Shown: positions 57,085 through 64,000 of the stretch, one piece after another
Layout of the letters: every line of letters begins with the position of its first letter
Position numbering within the stretch: position 1 is the first letter of the stretch
Assembly: GCF_900086725.1 (NCBI RefSeq)
Contig: NZ_LT574838.1
Coordinates: forward strand, 498,986 to 562,985
Length of the DNA stretch: 64,000 nt
Reading direction: 5' to 3'
From: Bariatricus massiliensis
GTDB taxonomy: Bacteria; Bacillota; Clostridia; Lachnospirales; Lachnospiraceae
The notes under the pieces: generated by a model
Database searches by the model: none
What the model was told of the DNA's origin: nothing
The model's input: only the letters and a program-made list of their open reading frames with translations
Made by a program: the position numbers and the translations under genes

Positions 57085-57987
57085 ATGTACGATATTATCA
57101 TTATCGGCGCCGGCCCCGCCGGAATCAGCACCGGGATTTACGCAGTGAGCCGGGGTAAGAAAACATTAATTATTGAAAAGAAAGAAGTGGGCGGAATCAT
57201 CGGAAAAGTTTCCACGGTCACACACTATTCTGCCATTATAGAGAACGAAACAGGGGCCACCTTCGCCGAAAGGCTGAAATCGCAGGCCCTCAATGCCGGG
57301 GTGGAGATTCTTTATGAAACTGTTACGAACGTAAAGCTGGATGCAGAGACAAAATTAATCTACACGGACAGCTCTTGCTACGAAACGAAAAAAGTGATTC
57401 TGGCAAACGGGAGCACGCCCCGCACACTAGGAATCCCCGGTGAAAAAGAGTTCACCGGCAAAGGAATTGGCATGAATGCCGCCAAGGACGGTGAATCATA
57501 TCAGGGTAAGAACATCTATGTAATCGGCGGCGCGGACGGCGCTGTCAAGGAAGCGCTGTACCTCGCCCGCTTTGCAAAGGAGCTGTCAATTATCCATTTT
57601 GAAGATAAGCTGGGATGTATTCCTGAATTTGCGGACAAAGTCCATCAGACATCCAATATTAACGTCCGCCTGAACGCAAGATTACACGCCGTTTCAGGTA
57701 ATGGGCAGGTTGACCGCTTAGAGATTATCAGCGAAAATGATGGATGGATTGAAACCGTCGACGCTCCGGGATGCGGCATTTTTGTATACGCAGGAGCCAC
57801 GCCTAATACAGAGCTCTACTCAGAGCTTGACCTTGTAGACGGTTTCATTCCGGTGAATGAAAAGATGGAGACAAAGCTTTCAGGTGTCTACGCCGCCGGG
57901 GATATCCGCGTAAAGCAGGTACGCCAAGTTGCCACCGCGGTCTCAGACGGCGCCATAGCCGCAATCAACGCCGCGTCCGCATGTTAA
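57085..57987 (+). CDS. Thioredoxin-reductase-like FAD/NAD(P) oxidoreductase lacking the CxxC
   Basis: This 300-residue protein has the FAD-binding start IIIGAGPAGISTGIYAVSRG, the NAD(P) fold YVIGGADGAVKEALYLARFA and the C-terminal FAD motif GVYAAGDIRVKQVRQVATAV. It follows the thioredoxin reductase layout closely, but where that family has the redox CATC it reads GIGMNAAKDG. It therefore cannot reduce thioredoxin in the usual way. It may be closer to ferredoxin/flavodoxin-NADP reductases or act on another electron partner. The RBS AAGGAAAGGATG is rather far (about 14 bp) from the ATG. Terminator follows at 58003. Confidence 0.88.
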   Translation: MYDIIIIGAGPAGISTGIYAVSRGKKTLIIEKKEVGGIIGKVSTVTHYSAIIENETGATFAERLKSQALNAGVEILYETVTNVKLDAETKLIYTDSSCYETKKVILANGSTPRTLGIPGEKEFTGKGIGMNAAKDGESYQGKNIYVIGGADGAVKEALYLARFAKELSIIHFEDKLGCIPEFADKVHQTSNINVRLNARLHAVSGNGQVDRLEIISENDGWIETVDAPGCGIFVYAGATPNTELYSELDLVDGFIPVNEKMETKLSGVYAAGDIRVKQVRQVATAVSDGAIAAINAASAC

Positions 57988-58002
57988 TATTTCCTTTATG
58001 CC

Positions 58003-58040
58003 AAAAAAGTCCGCGTAATCAATGTTACACGGACTTTTTT
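58003..58040. terminator. Terminator between convergent genes
   Basis: AAAAAAGTCCG and CGGACTTTTTT flank a short loop with inner GTAA/TTAC pairing. A and T runs on either side let it act for both the flavoprotein gene and the PHP gene. Confidence 0.88.
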
Positions 58041-58057
58041 GTCATCTGAGTCAATCT

Positions 58058-58714
58058 CTATGCGATTTTAAACGGCTTGTGAATCGCCACATTCATATCC
58101 CATAATCTATATTCTCCGCCCCAGTAATATGCCGGGCGGCATCCACCGCTCTTAAATACCCGTATGAATTCCTCCATCGTCCTCACATCCTCCGGAAAAT
58201 AAGTCGCAAATATCCCCAGCTTTTCCGGTATGTGGCAGTCGCTGGCCCCCACTGTCACAAGCCCCAAAGCTCTTGCATAGTCAGCCGCTTTCTGATTGGC
58301 CTCCGGAAGTGTGCTGCCATTTAACACTTCCACACCGTCCAGCCCCTTGACCGTCATCAGCTTTTCTTCCAGTCCCCGGTTATTGTTGCGGAACGGATGG
58401 GCGCTGAAGCAAATCCCTCCCTGCGCCCTCACACTGTCAATAAATACTTGTGCGCTCACACGCTCCTTGGGATAATCATGGATTCCGAAGGCTACGATAT
58501 CTCCCTGCAGAGAATAATATTCGATACCAACAAAAATCGGAAAGCCTGTCTTGTCCGCATATGCTTCGGCATATTTCTTCAGTCCCATATCATCATGGTC
58601 TGTAATACAGATAGCCCCCAGCCCCCTCTGCTTTGCAAGACTGACCATCTCCTCCAACTTCAGATTACTGTCCTTTGAATACGTTGATTCATGCATGTGC
58701 ATATCTATAAACAT
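58058..58714 (-). CDS. PHP-domain metal-dependent hydrolase
   Basis: This 218-residue protein has the PHP metal-binding signatures FIDMHMHE, AICITDHDD, FSAHPFRNNN and GASDCHIPEK. Family members are phosphoesterases, for example on 3',5'-nucleotide bisphosphates or histidinol phosphate, acting in the cytoplasm. The exact substrate is unknown. RBS GAAGGAG. Transcribed alone, convergent with the flavoprotein gene. Confidence 0.9.
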   Translation of the reverse strand: MFIDMHMHESTYSKDSNLKLEEMVSLAKQRGLGAICITDHDDMGLKKYAEAYADKTGFPIFVGIEYYSLQGDIVAFGIHDYPKERVSAQVFIDSVRAQGGICFSAHPFRNNNRGLEEKLMTVKGLDGVEVLNGSTLPEANQKAADYARALGLVTVGASDCHIPEKLGIFATYFPEDVRTMEEFIRVFKSGGCRPAYYWGGEYRLWDMNVAIHKPFKIA

Positions 58715-58830
58715 CTCAGTTCTCCTTCAAAAACGGATTTCCCTTGTTATAAATATGCTACCATTAACAGATGATTTTTACTAATAAAAATTATTTATAA
58801 GCTATGGATGCTTATAGGTGACATCTATGA

Positions 58831-60462
58831 CTATAAATCTAAAAACTGCAGCATGATTTCTGCCTTTAGTCTGGACATATACTGCTCCCAATCAATATGA
58901 AGGACTTGATTCACCTTGTCAATCCTTTTTCGTATTGTGTTGACATGCACGTACATTTTTTCGGCCGTAATACTATAGTTCATATTATTTTCCAAGTACA
59001 CTTTCAGCGTCCGCAGTAATTCGATATTCTTTTCATCATCCAGTAGATTTTGATACTCTTGTAATAAAATTTCCATTTCTTCATCCGGTATCTGAAGCCA
59101 TGTAAAAGGGCCAATCATATCATAATCCCAGATATATGTCTGAGGGAACAGGGCCTTTCCCATTCTAAGTATCCTTTTGCACTTCTCGACATTCTGTTTT
59201 AAATCCGCTAATTGTCTGCCCTCCCTGAGAACCGCAAACTCCAAGTCCATATCAGGACATTGCTCTTTCACACTCTTACGAAAATCTATGATCAGATTTT
59301 TCAAATACTCTTTCTCATACACTGTTTTTTCCGGTACTTCTATCAAAATAATTCCTTCATTTTCGTCCAAGAACGCAATCTTTGCGTTTTGTGAAATGGC
59401 GCTATTTTGAAAAGCATGCACATATTTTGTCCTCTCACCTCTCGCGCTCACATCTCCATTCTTCTGACTGAAGAGAATACAGATATAATGGGTATTCATA
59501 GACAGTCCCTGCTGGCTGGCCTGATAGAGAAGCCGGTCACGCTCCTTTTCTGAGACGTTCATGGCAAGAAGCACAAAGTTCTCAAATCCAATGTTCCCTG
59601 CATTGCGGGCAACTACAATCTGCTCATAGACTGCCTGAAGCAGCAAATAGGCTATGCGGATGGAATATTCATCATAATAATCTAAAAACTCTCTGGATTC
59701 CATCACCACAAAATAAGCCTGTATCTGCCCTCCGATACTGATTGGAATCAATATCCAGCTCACCCTTGGGTTATCCGGATGTTCCCGGTCAATCAGGCGT
59801 ATTCTGGACATTCGAATGTAATCGCATAATGTATGCTGTGTATGTTCCCGCTGAGGGTTCCAGTAGTCATGCTCCTCCAATCCAAAAGCGTCCGATATTT
59901 TTTTAAAATTAGATGAGCTATAATACCCTTCCCCCTCACCCACGTCATAGAGAAAGGCCGGGAAGTTCATCTCAATTTCTACTGCCTGAAGAATCTTTTT
60001 AATTTTTTGCTCTCTATAAGTAATGTTCGCTAATTGAAACGTACTGTTCTGCTGTATCTGGAATCTCCGAATTGTGCGGTTCATTACAATCGTATTTATC
60101 TGTTTCATCACATCCATATACGGTATCTCAAAGGGCATACTGATCAATGGAATATTGTGCTCTTCAAACAGCGCGATAATCTCCTCCGGTATCCGGGCCA
60201 GATGCCGCTCCCTTTTAATCATCATCGCGGAGGACTTCTGCAGGCTCCCCTCCTCGAATGCCTGTCTGATACAGTCAGGTTCTTTGGCAATCACATAACC
60301 GGAACTCATAATCAATTCTTTTCCTTTAGACCATCGAAATGCATCCGGCGCGTCTGCCACCGCCACTCCCTGCACCTCCTTGTGAAGTCCTTTTCTTCCT
60401 GCCACAACAATAAAGTCACTGAAAAACTCCTGTGACAATAAGTCCCCCATCGATATTCCCAT
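58831..60462 (-). CDS. PucR-family transcriptional regulator
   Basis: This 543-residue protein has an N-terminal PucR domain (GDLLSQEFFSDFIVVAGRKG, then GKELIMSSGYVIAKE), a GGDEF-like degenerate central region and a C-terminal PucR-type HTH (LRTLKVYLENNMNYSITAEK, then VHVNTIRKRIDKVNQVL). PucR-type activators control purine, amino acid or peptide catabolism. RBS AAGGAGG. It lies about 95 bp downstream of the M20/DUF5058 operon and is probably its regulator; locus 1 has a GntR-type regulator in the same position. Confidence 0.93.
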   Translation of the reverse strand: MGISMGDLLSQEFFSDFIVVAGRKGLHKEVQGVAVADAPDAFRWSKGKELIMSSGYVIAKEPDCIRQAFEEGSLQKSSAMMIKRERHLARIPEEIIALFEEHNIPLISMPFEIPYMDVMKQINTIVMNRTIRRFQIQQNSTFQLANITYREQKIKKILQAVEIEMNFPAFLYDVGEGEGYYSSSNFKKISDAFGLEEHDYWNPQREHTQHTLCDYIRMSRIRLIDREHPDNPRVSWILIPISIGGQIQAYFVVMESREFLDYYDEYSIRIAYLLLQAVYEQIVVARNAGNIGFENFVLLAMNVSEKERDRLLYQASQQGLSMNTHYICILFSQKNGDVSARGERTKYVHAFQNSAISQNAKIAFLDENEGIILIEVPEKTVYEKEYLKNLIIDFRKSVKEQCPDMDLEFAVLREGRQLADLKQNVEKCKRILRMGKALFPQTYIWDYDMIGPFTWLQIPDEEMEILLQEYQNLLDDEKNIELLRTLKVYLENNMNYSITAEKMYVHVNTIRKRIDKVNQVLHIDWEQYMSRLKAEIMLQFLDL

Positions 60463-60556
60463 CTTCGAACCTCCTTCGTATGATTCCCTGAATCTGAAAC
60501 AAGTGTATCACCTGTTTTTGATTTGTGTCAACAAACAAGGATACACTTTGCTTTAC

Positions 60557-61921
60557 TTATTCTTGATACATCGGGGTGTAATCTTCTTTTTTAGTCTGGA
60601 ACTCCTGCATAATCTTCTCACGTATCTGGGGCTTTGTGTATAGGTCATACGCAATTCCCGCAATGACCTGCGCCGCGCTGAGCGCCCCTTTTTCTCCAAT
60701 CGGACTTCCGGCCGCGGCCGTAGACTGCCATGTGTGCGGCGAGCAGGCCGCCGGCCAGCAGGTGGTGGAAAATACACACATCGGCATCATATGGCTCACA
60801 TCGCCGCTGTCCGAGGAAGCAGTGAGCGGGCTCTTTTCATATAAATTTCTGTCCGCCAGCTTCGCCGCCAGCGGAGCTCCCTCCGTCCCATAGAGCTTGT
60901 GGGCCTTAGCGACATCTGTTTTTACGATTGTCTCTTCTAATTTCCTTGCGAATGAAATATCTTCCTCATCAAATACCGGGAGCTCCGCCTCTTTCAAATT
61001 TTTATATGCTAAATCTGCGTAGGCATGGTTCTCCTGCATTTCACAGCATCCATAATCGATCTTCATTTCCACGGAAGTCTCCGTCATAAGAGCGGCTCCC
61101 TCCGCTATTTTGCGGACTCTCTCCAGTATTTCCTTGACATCAGATATATAGGGCGCCCTCACGAAATACCATGACCCCGCTCTTGGCGGCACGATGTTCG
61201 GCGCGAATCCGCCGCTGTCTGTCGTGTAATGTATCCTCGCTCTTGAGGACACGTGCTCCCTCAAATAATTGACGCCTACATTCATCAGCTCCACGCCGTC
61301 AAGCGCGCTTCTTCCAAGTTCCGGCGCGAACGCCGCATGGGAGCTTCTTCCCTTGAATTCAAAATGTGCGGATGCGCTGGAAAGATAACCGCTGTCATAT
61401 ACCATATTCCCACTCATGGGATGCCAGCTTATTGCGATGTCGCATCCGTCGAACATATGGTGATATGCCATCTTCACCTTTCCAGAAAGCATTTCCTCCT
61501 CCGGGCATCCATAGAAACGTACGGTCCCCTGTATTCCTTCTTCTTCAAGGAAACGTTTCACGGCGATGGCTCCCACTGCCGCGGCGGCTCCCAATAGATT
61601 ATGGCCACAACCGTGTCCCGCCCCGCCTTCCTGTACCGGCTTCTTGGACTCTGCCACCGTCTGAGACAAGCCGGGAAGTGCGTCGTATTCACCTAAAATT
61701 GCGATGACCGGAGAACCACACCCGTATTCCGCGTAAAATGCATGTTCCAGTTTCTCTTCATTTACGAGTACAAAGCCTTCGTCCGCCATCACCTGCCTAT
61801 AATAATCCGCGGATTCCTTCTCCGCTCCGCCAAGCTCCGGATGATTCCAAATAAAACGGCAGCTATTCCGACATAGCGGCTCCAGATTTTTTACCATCTC
61901 AAACAGTTCTTTCTTAGTCAT
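60557..61921 (-). CDS. M20-family amidohydrolase (AbgB-like)
   Basis: This 454-residue protein has the metal motifs ILGEYDALPGLSQ and GGAGHGCGHNLLG and the catalytic/metal PEEEMLSGKV, with a dimerisation domain (about 185-310; SSHAAFAPELGRSALDGVEL) and the C-terminal metal region. This is the aminoacylase/AbgB branch of M20, which cleaves p-aminobenzoyl-glutamate or other N-acyl amino acids. RBS AAGGAGG. It lies 12 bp after the partner membrane gene of locus 2, so the substrate is probably what that system imports. Confidence 0.92.
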   Translation of the reverse strand: MTKKELFEMVKNLEPLCRNSCRFIWNHPELGGAEKESADYYRQVMADEGFVLVNEEKLEHAFYAEYGCGSPVIAILGEYDALPGLSQTVAESKKPVQEGGAGHGCGHNLLGAAAAVGAIAVKRFLEEEGIQGTVRFYGCPEEEMLSGKVKMAYHHMFDGCDIAISWHPMSGNMVYDSGYLSSASAHFEFKGRSSHAAFAPELGRSALDGVELMNVGVNYLREHVSSRARIHYTTDSGGFAPNIVPPRAGSWYFVRAPYISDVKEILERVRKIAEGAALMTETSVEMKIDYGCCEMQENHAYADLAYKNLKEAELPVFDEEDISFARKLEETIVKTDVAKAHKLYGTEGAPLAAKLADRNLYEKSPLTASSDSGDVSHMMPMCVFSTTCWPAACSPHTWQSTAAAGSPIGEKGALSAAQVIAGIAYDLYTKPQIREKIMQEFQTKKEDYTPMYQE

Positions 61922-61933
61922 GCCGAAACCTCC

Positions 61934-62629
61934 TTACGCCTTACTCTTAGCCGCATTTTTCATTGTAGCAAACCCAATTGCAATGCTGAGGAATACACAG
62001 CCCAATGTTCCGAGCCAGTTCGACGCCCCCGGAAGCCAGTTGAAGACTCCCATTCCAATAGCTGTATATAACACAAGTGCAATGATTACCATGACTAAGC
62101 TGTGCTTTTTCATCTTCAGCCCGAACTGTATCAACAATGCTCCAAAAAGCGCTGGAAGAAGATAATTAAGCGCTGATTTCACCGCTTCCGGAAGAAGGGA
62201 GAGCACAGAACTGCCAAGAATTGCTCCAATGGTCAGCACGGCCACATTGATTACAATCGACACCGCCATCCCAATGGTGGCGATGATAGAGCCTTTCTCT
62301 GTTCCCGGCTCCACTTCCGCCGCCACCTGTGCCATACTCGCACAAGGAATTCTCATATTAGAAATATTTCCGGAGAGAAATGCCATATAAGTCCCGGCCG
62401 GCCCTACCACCGGGAAATAGGAAATAGGCTCCACGAACCAAAGTACGCCAAAGGCGCTGGCGCCGCTGATGAAGGCTGTCAATAATGCCGCCGGTTTTGG
62501 AACAATCCCATAGACCACTGTTAAGAGAAGCGCCGGTGTAAAGGCTAAAACCACACCTAAATAACCCGTAATCTTTCCAGTCCTATTAACTTTTGGCACA
62601 TACTCGTCTTTATAAAAATTCTTATCCAT
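61934..62629 (-). CDS. Polytopic membrane protein, partner of the DUF5058 protein (locus 2)
   Basis: This 231-residue protein has an N-terminal cytosolic tail MDKNFYKDEYVPKVNRTGK and about six membrane segments. It is homologous to the protein at 34013-34678: GPAGTYMAFLSGNISNMRIP and EPGTEKGSIIATIGM align with the locus 1 protein. The ATG at 62629 has GGAGGA 8 bp upstream; the longer ORF overlaps the DUF5058 gene and has no RBS. Inferred transporter subunit. Confidence 0.85.
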   Translation of the reverse strand: MDKNFYKDEYVPKVNRTGKITGYLGVVLAFTPALLLTVVYGIVPKPAALLTAFISGASAFGVLWFVEPISYFPVVGPAGTYMAFLSGNISNMRIPCASMAQVAAEVEPGTEKGSIIATIGMAVSIVINVAVLTIGAILGSSVLSLLPEAVKSALNYLLPALFGALLIQFGLKMKKHSLVMVIIALVLYTAIGMGVFNWLPGASNWLGTLGCVFLSIAIGFATMKNAAKSKA

Positions 62630-62643
62630 AACCCAATCCTCCT

Positions 62644-63387
62644 TTATATTACCGCCGTGATAATCATGGCCGACAAAATGGTAATAGTGAGCGACCATTC
62701 CTTTAACCAGCCGATATTTTTTTTGTTCGCGGCCGTTGTCAACACATACATGATTACCGCGCCCAGCACACATGCCAACGCGTTCTTATACGCACCGGAC
62801 ATCACTGCCGCGTCTGCTTTCTGCATCAATGAATAGATAGGCTTTGACAAATGGCTGGCTACCATGGCAGAAAATACACCAATGATAGCCGCGGAAGCGA
62901 TGGCCGTCAGCGTTCCGGCATTTCCCTTGGAAAGCTTGTGCTCAATCTTGTCCATCTTGTTCGCCGCGAATGTCCCGAAGAGCACCCAGCCGATAGAACA
63001 AAGAATCATAGTCCAGACCGCCATTCCAAGCGCTTCCCTCGTCATAACATCGGTGCCAAGCGTCACCCCTACCGCCGATGTGCCAAGCCCTGCCGCAATG
63101 GACTCAAACATAACTGAGCCAATCATGGATAGCCGCATCCATCCGACCGGAGCTCCCACCGTTACCAGCAGTGACAGCATACCGCTCAACACAACAATCG
63201 AAGGCCCAATCGAAGTGACCGCACTGCTTTTCATTGCTTTCTTCATCTGTGTCTCTGTTAATCCTACCTTTTTCCCCGCCCCATAGGCACCTTTTGCAAA
63301 CAAAACTGCCTGTAAGACTACAAACGCTACCGGGATACCACATGCTATCCACATCGGCAGACTATTTGCCAGCTGCATTGCATCCAT
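62644..63387 (-). CDS. DUF5058-family membrane protein (locus 2)
   Basis: This 247-residue protein has six or seven membrane segments, homologous to the protein at 34683-35408: KKVGLTETQMKKAMKSSAV and PSIVVLSGMLSLLVTVGAPV then GWMRLSMIGSVMFE correspond to QMKKTM and PWMRLSVLGAITYE there. RBS AAAGGAGGAG. First gene of the locus 2 operon; operator-like palindromes and a TATAAT lie upstream. Putative uptake subunit for the M20 substrate. Confidence 0.88.
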   Translation of the reverse strand: MDAMQLANSLPMWIACGIPVAFVVLQAVLFAKGAYGAGKKVGLTETQMKKAMKSSAVTSIGPSIVVLSGMLSLLVTVGAPVGWMRLSMIGSVMFESIAAGLGTSAVGVTLGTDVMTREALGMAVWTMILCSIGWVLFGTFAANKMDKIEHKLSKGNAGTLTAIASAAIIGVFSAMVASHLSKPIYSLMQKADAAVMSGAYKNALACVLGAVIMYVLTTAANKKNIGWLKEWSLTITILSAMIITAVI

Positions 63388-63437
63388 CTTATTTCTCCTC
63401 CTTTGTGTTACGTTAATGTTTTAAATTCATTGCGGTC

Positions 63438-63519
63438 ATTATACTTATTTTGCGCAAAATAAAAAATGAAAATATTTTCACTTTTCAAATTCCTTTTCTA
63501 TCAAGTGAAAATATTTTCA
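63438..63519 (-). promoter_or_regulatory. Operator-rich promoter of the locus 2 DUF5058-M20 operon
   Basis: Reading the minus strand, a TATAAT (63438-63443) is preceded by a 16-bp perfect palindrome TATTTTGCGCAAAATA (63446-63461) in the spacer region. Two identical 14-bp palindromes TGAAAATATTTTCA lie at 63467-63480 and 63506-63519, and their flanks make a larger inverted repeat. There is no good -35. The 14-mer resembles operators of RpiR/MurR-type regulators from memory; a PucR site is the alternative. Confidence 0.6.
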
Positions 63520-63546
63520 TTTTTAGAGTTAATTCTTGCTGTTAAA

Positions 63547-64000
63547 CTACACTTTTTCCTTTTTTAAAGTCTTATATAGGGCCGCACACGCCGCAAACAT
63601 TATAAAAATAAATGGAAAAGCAGCCGCCAGAGAGATGGTCTGCAGCGGTTTCAATCCCCCTGCCATCAAAAGTCCGATTGCCATAACGGACTGGATAATT
63701 CCCCATAAAATCTTTTTGCTGTTAGGCGGGTTAATATTTCCGTCGGTAGTCAGCATTGACAGTACATACACACCAGAGTTTGCCGATGTGATGAAGAAGG
63801 CACATAAAGATACAATCGCAATGATAGACAGTACAAACCCGAGCGGATATTCCTGAAGAACCATGAACAGGCCTACTTCTGGATTTGCGACCACCTGCTG
63901 AAGCTCTTCAACGGCAAGGATACCTTTTTCTGCAAGATTGATGCCCAGATTGCCAAATACAGCTCCCCAGATACAAGAGGCCATCGCCGGTACAAGCACG
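63547..64000 (-). CDS. BCCT-family transporter, C-terminal part (cut by window end)
   Basis: At least 150 residues are visible, with no start in the window. The segment has four membrane helices and the BCCT-type patch VSLCAFFITSANSGVYVLSM then LTTDG, which corresponds to the conserved serine-rich helix near the Na+/substrate path of betaine/carnitine/choline transporters. The C-terminus ends in a basic tail, LYKTLKKEKV. It is upstream of the locus 2 operon on the same strand but separated by about 160 bp with its own promoter signals. Confidence 0.88.
   Translation of the reverse strand, partial: VLVPAMASCIWGAVFGNLGINLAEKGILAVEELQQVVANPEVGLFMVLQEYPLGFVLSIIAIVSLCAFFITSANSGVYVLSMLTTDGNINPPNSKKILWGIIQSVMAIGLLMAGGLKPLQTISLAAAFPFIFIMFAACAALYKTLKKEKV

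Overview
The window looks like a chromosomal segment of a strictly anaerobic, fermentative Firmicute, most likely a gut-type Lachnospiraceae or related Clostridia. The evidence is pyruvate formate-lyase behind a ZTP riboswitch, a trimeric NADH-linked [FeFe] hydrogenase, an alcohol-acetyltransferase-like protein with a membrane tail, strong GGAGG ribosome-binding sites, frequent GTG/TTG starts, and no respiratory genes. The genus is not determined.

Layout. 1-6.9 kb: a lipoprotein and a 1007-residue anchored protein built from the same roughly 130-residue repeat, then an M16C metallopeptidase. 6.97-10.3 kb: promoter, ZTP riboswitch with terminator, pflB and pflA. 10.3-17.6 kb (minus): a very large REC/HD-GYP/PAS/GGDEF/GAF signalling protein, a cytidylate-kinase-like protein, an acyltransferase-like membrane protein and an alpha/beta hydrolase. 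17.7-21.8 kb: the hydrogenase operon (NuoE-like, NuoF-like, HydA) with a good promoter. 21.9-24.4 kb: Fe-S aldo/keto reductase, YbjQ-like protein, small membrane protein, divergent Crp/Fnr regulator. 24.4-36.9 kb (minus): amino-acid, dipeptide and thiol metabolism, with M20 hydrolases, an AbgT transporter, an opine-dehydrogenase-like enzyme, an L-cysteine desulfidase-like protein, two FadR/GntR regulators, an amidohydrolase, a two-part DUF5058 membrane system, thioredoxin and cysteine synthase. 37.2-40.7 kb (plus): second Crp/Fnr regulator, YitT protein, a short KdpD-like kinase with a KdpE-like regulator, and a micro-ORF.

40.8-50.2 kb is visibly AT-richer. It holds small membrane proteins, acetyltransferase, VOC, YdeI-like and methyltransferase genes, and several broken genes (GNAT fragment, TetR, CPBP protease). 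It reads as a variable accessory region. 50.2-56.9 kb is a complete Wadjet (JetABCD) plasmid-defence operon. 57-64 kb contains a thioredoxin-reductase-like flavoprotein without the CxxC, a PHP hydrolase, a PucR regulator and a second M20 plus DUF5058 locus with the same gene order as the first. A BCCT transporter is cut by the window end.

Most promising undescribed signals: (1) two independent loci with the order DUF5058, partner membrane protein, M20 hydrolase, regulator, which suggests an uncharacterised two-subunit uptake system; (2) two matching 11-bp-period direct-repeat boxes, one after the KdpE-like gene and one 9.4 kb away, each upstream of a tiny membrane or micro-protein gene; (3) the repeat-protein pair at the left edge; (4) three back-to-back palindromes before the second Crp/Fnr gene. 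Nothing was computed beyond reading the sequence, so family names come from recognised motifs.
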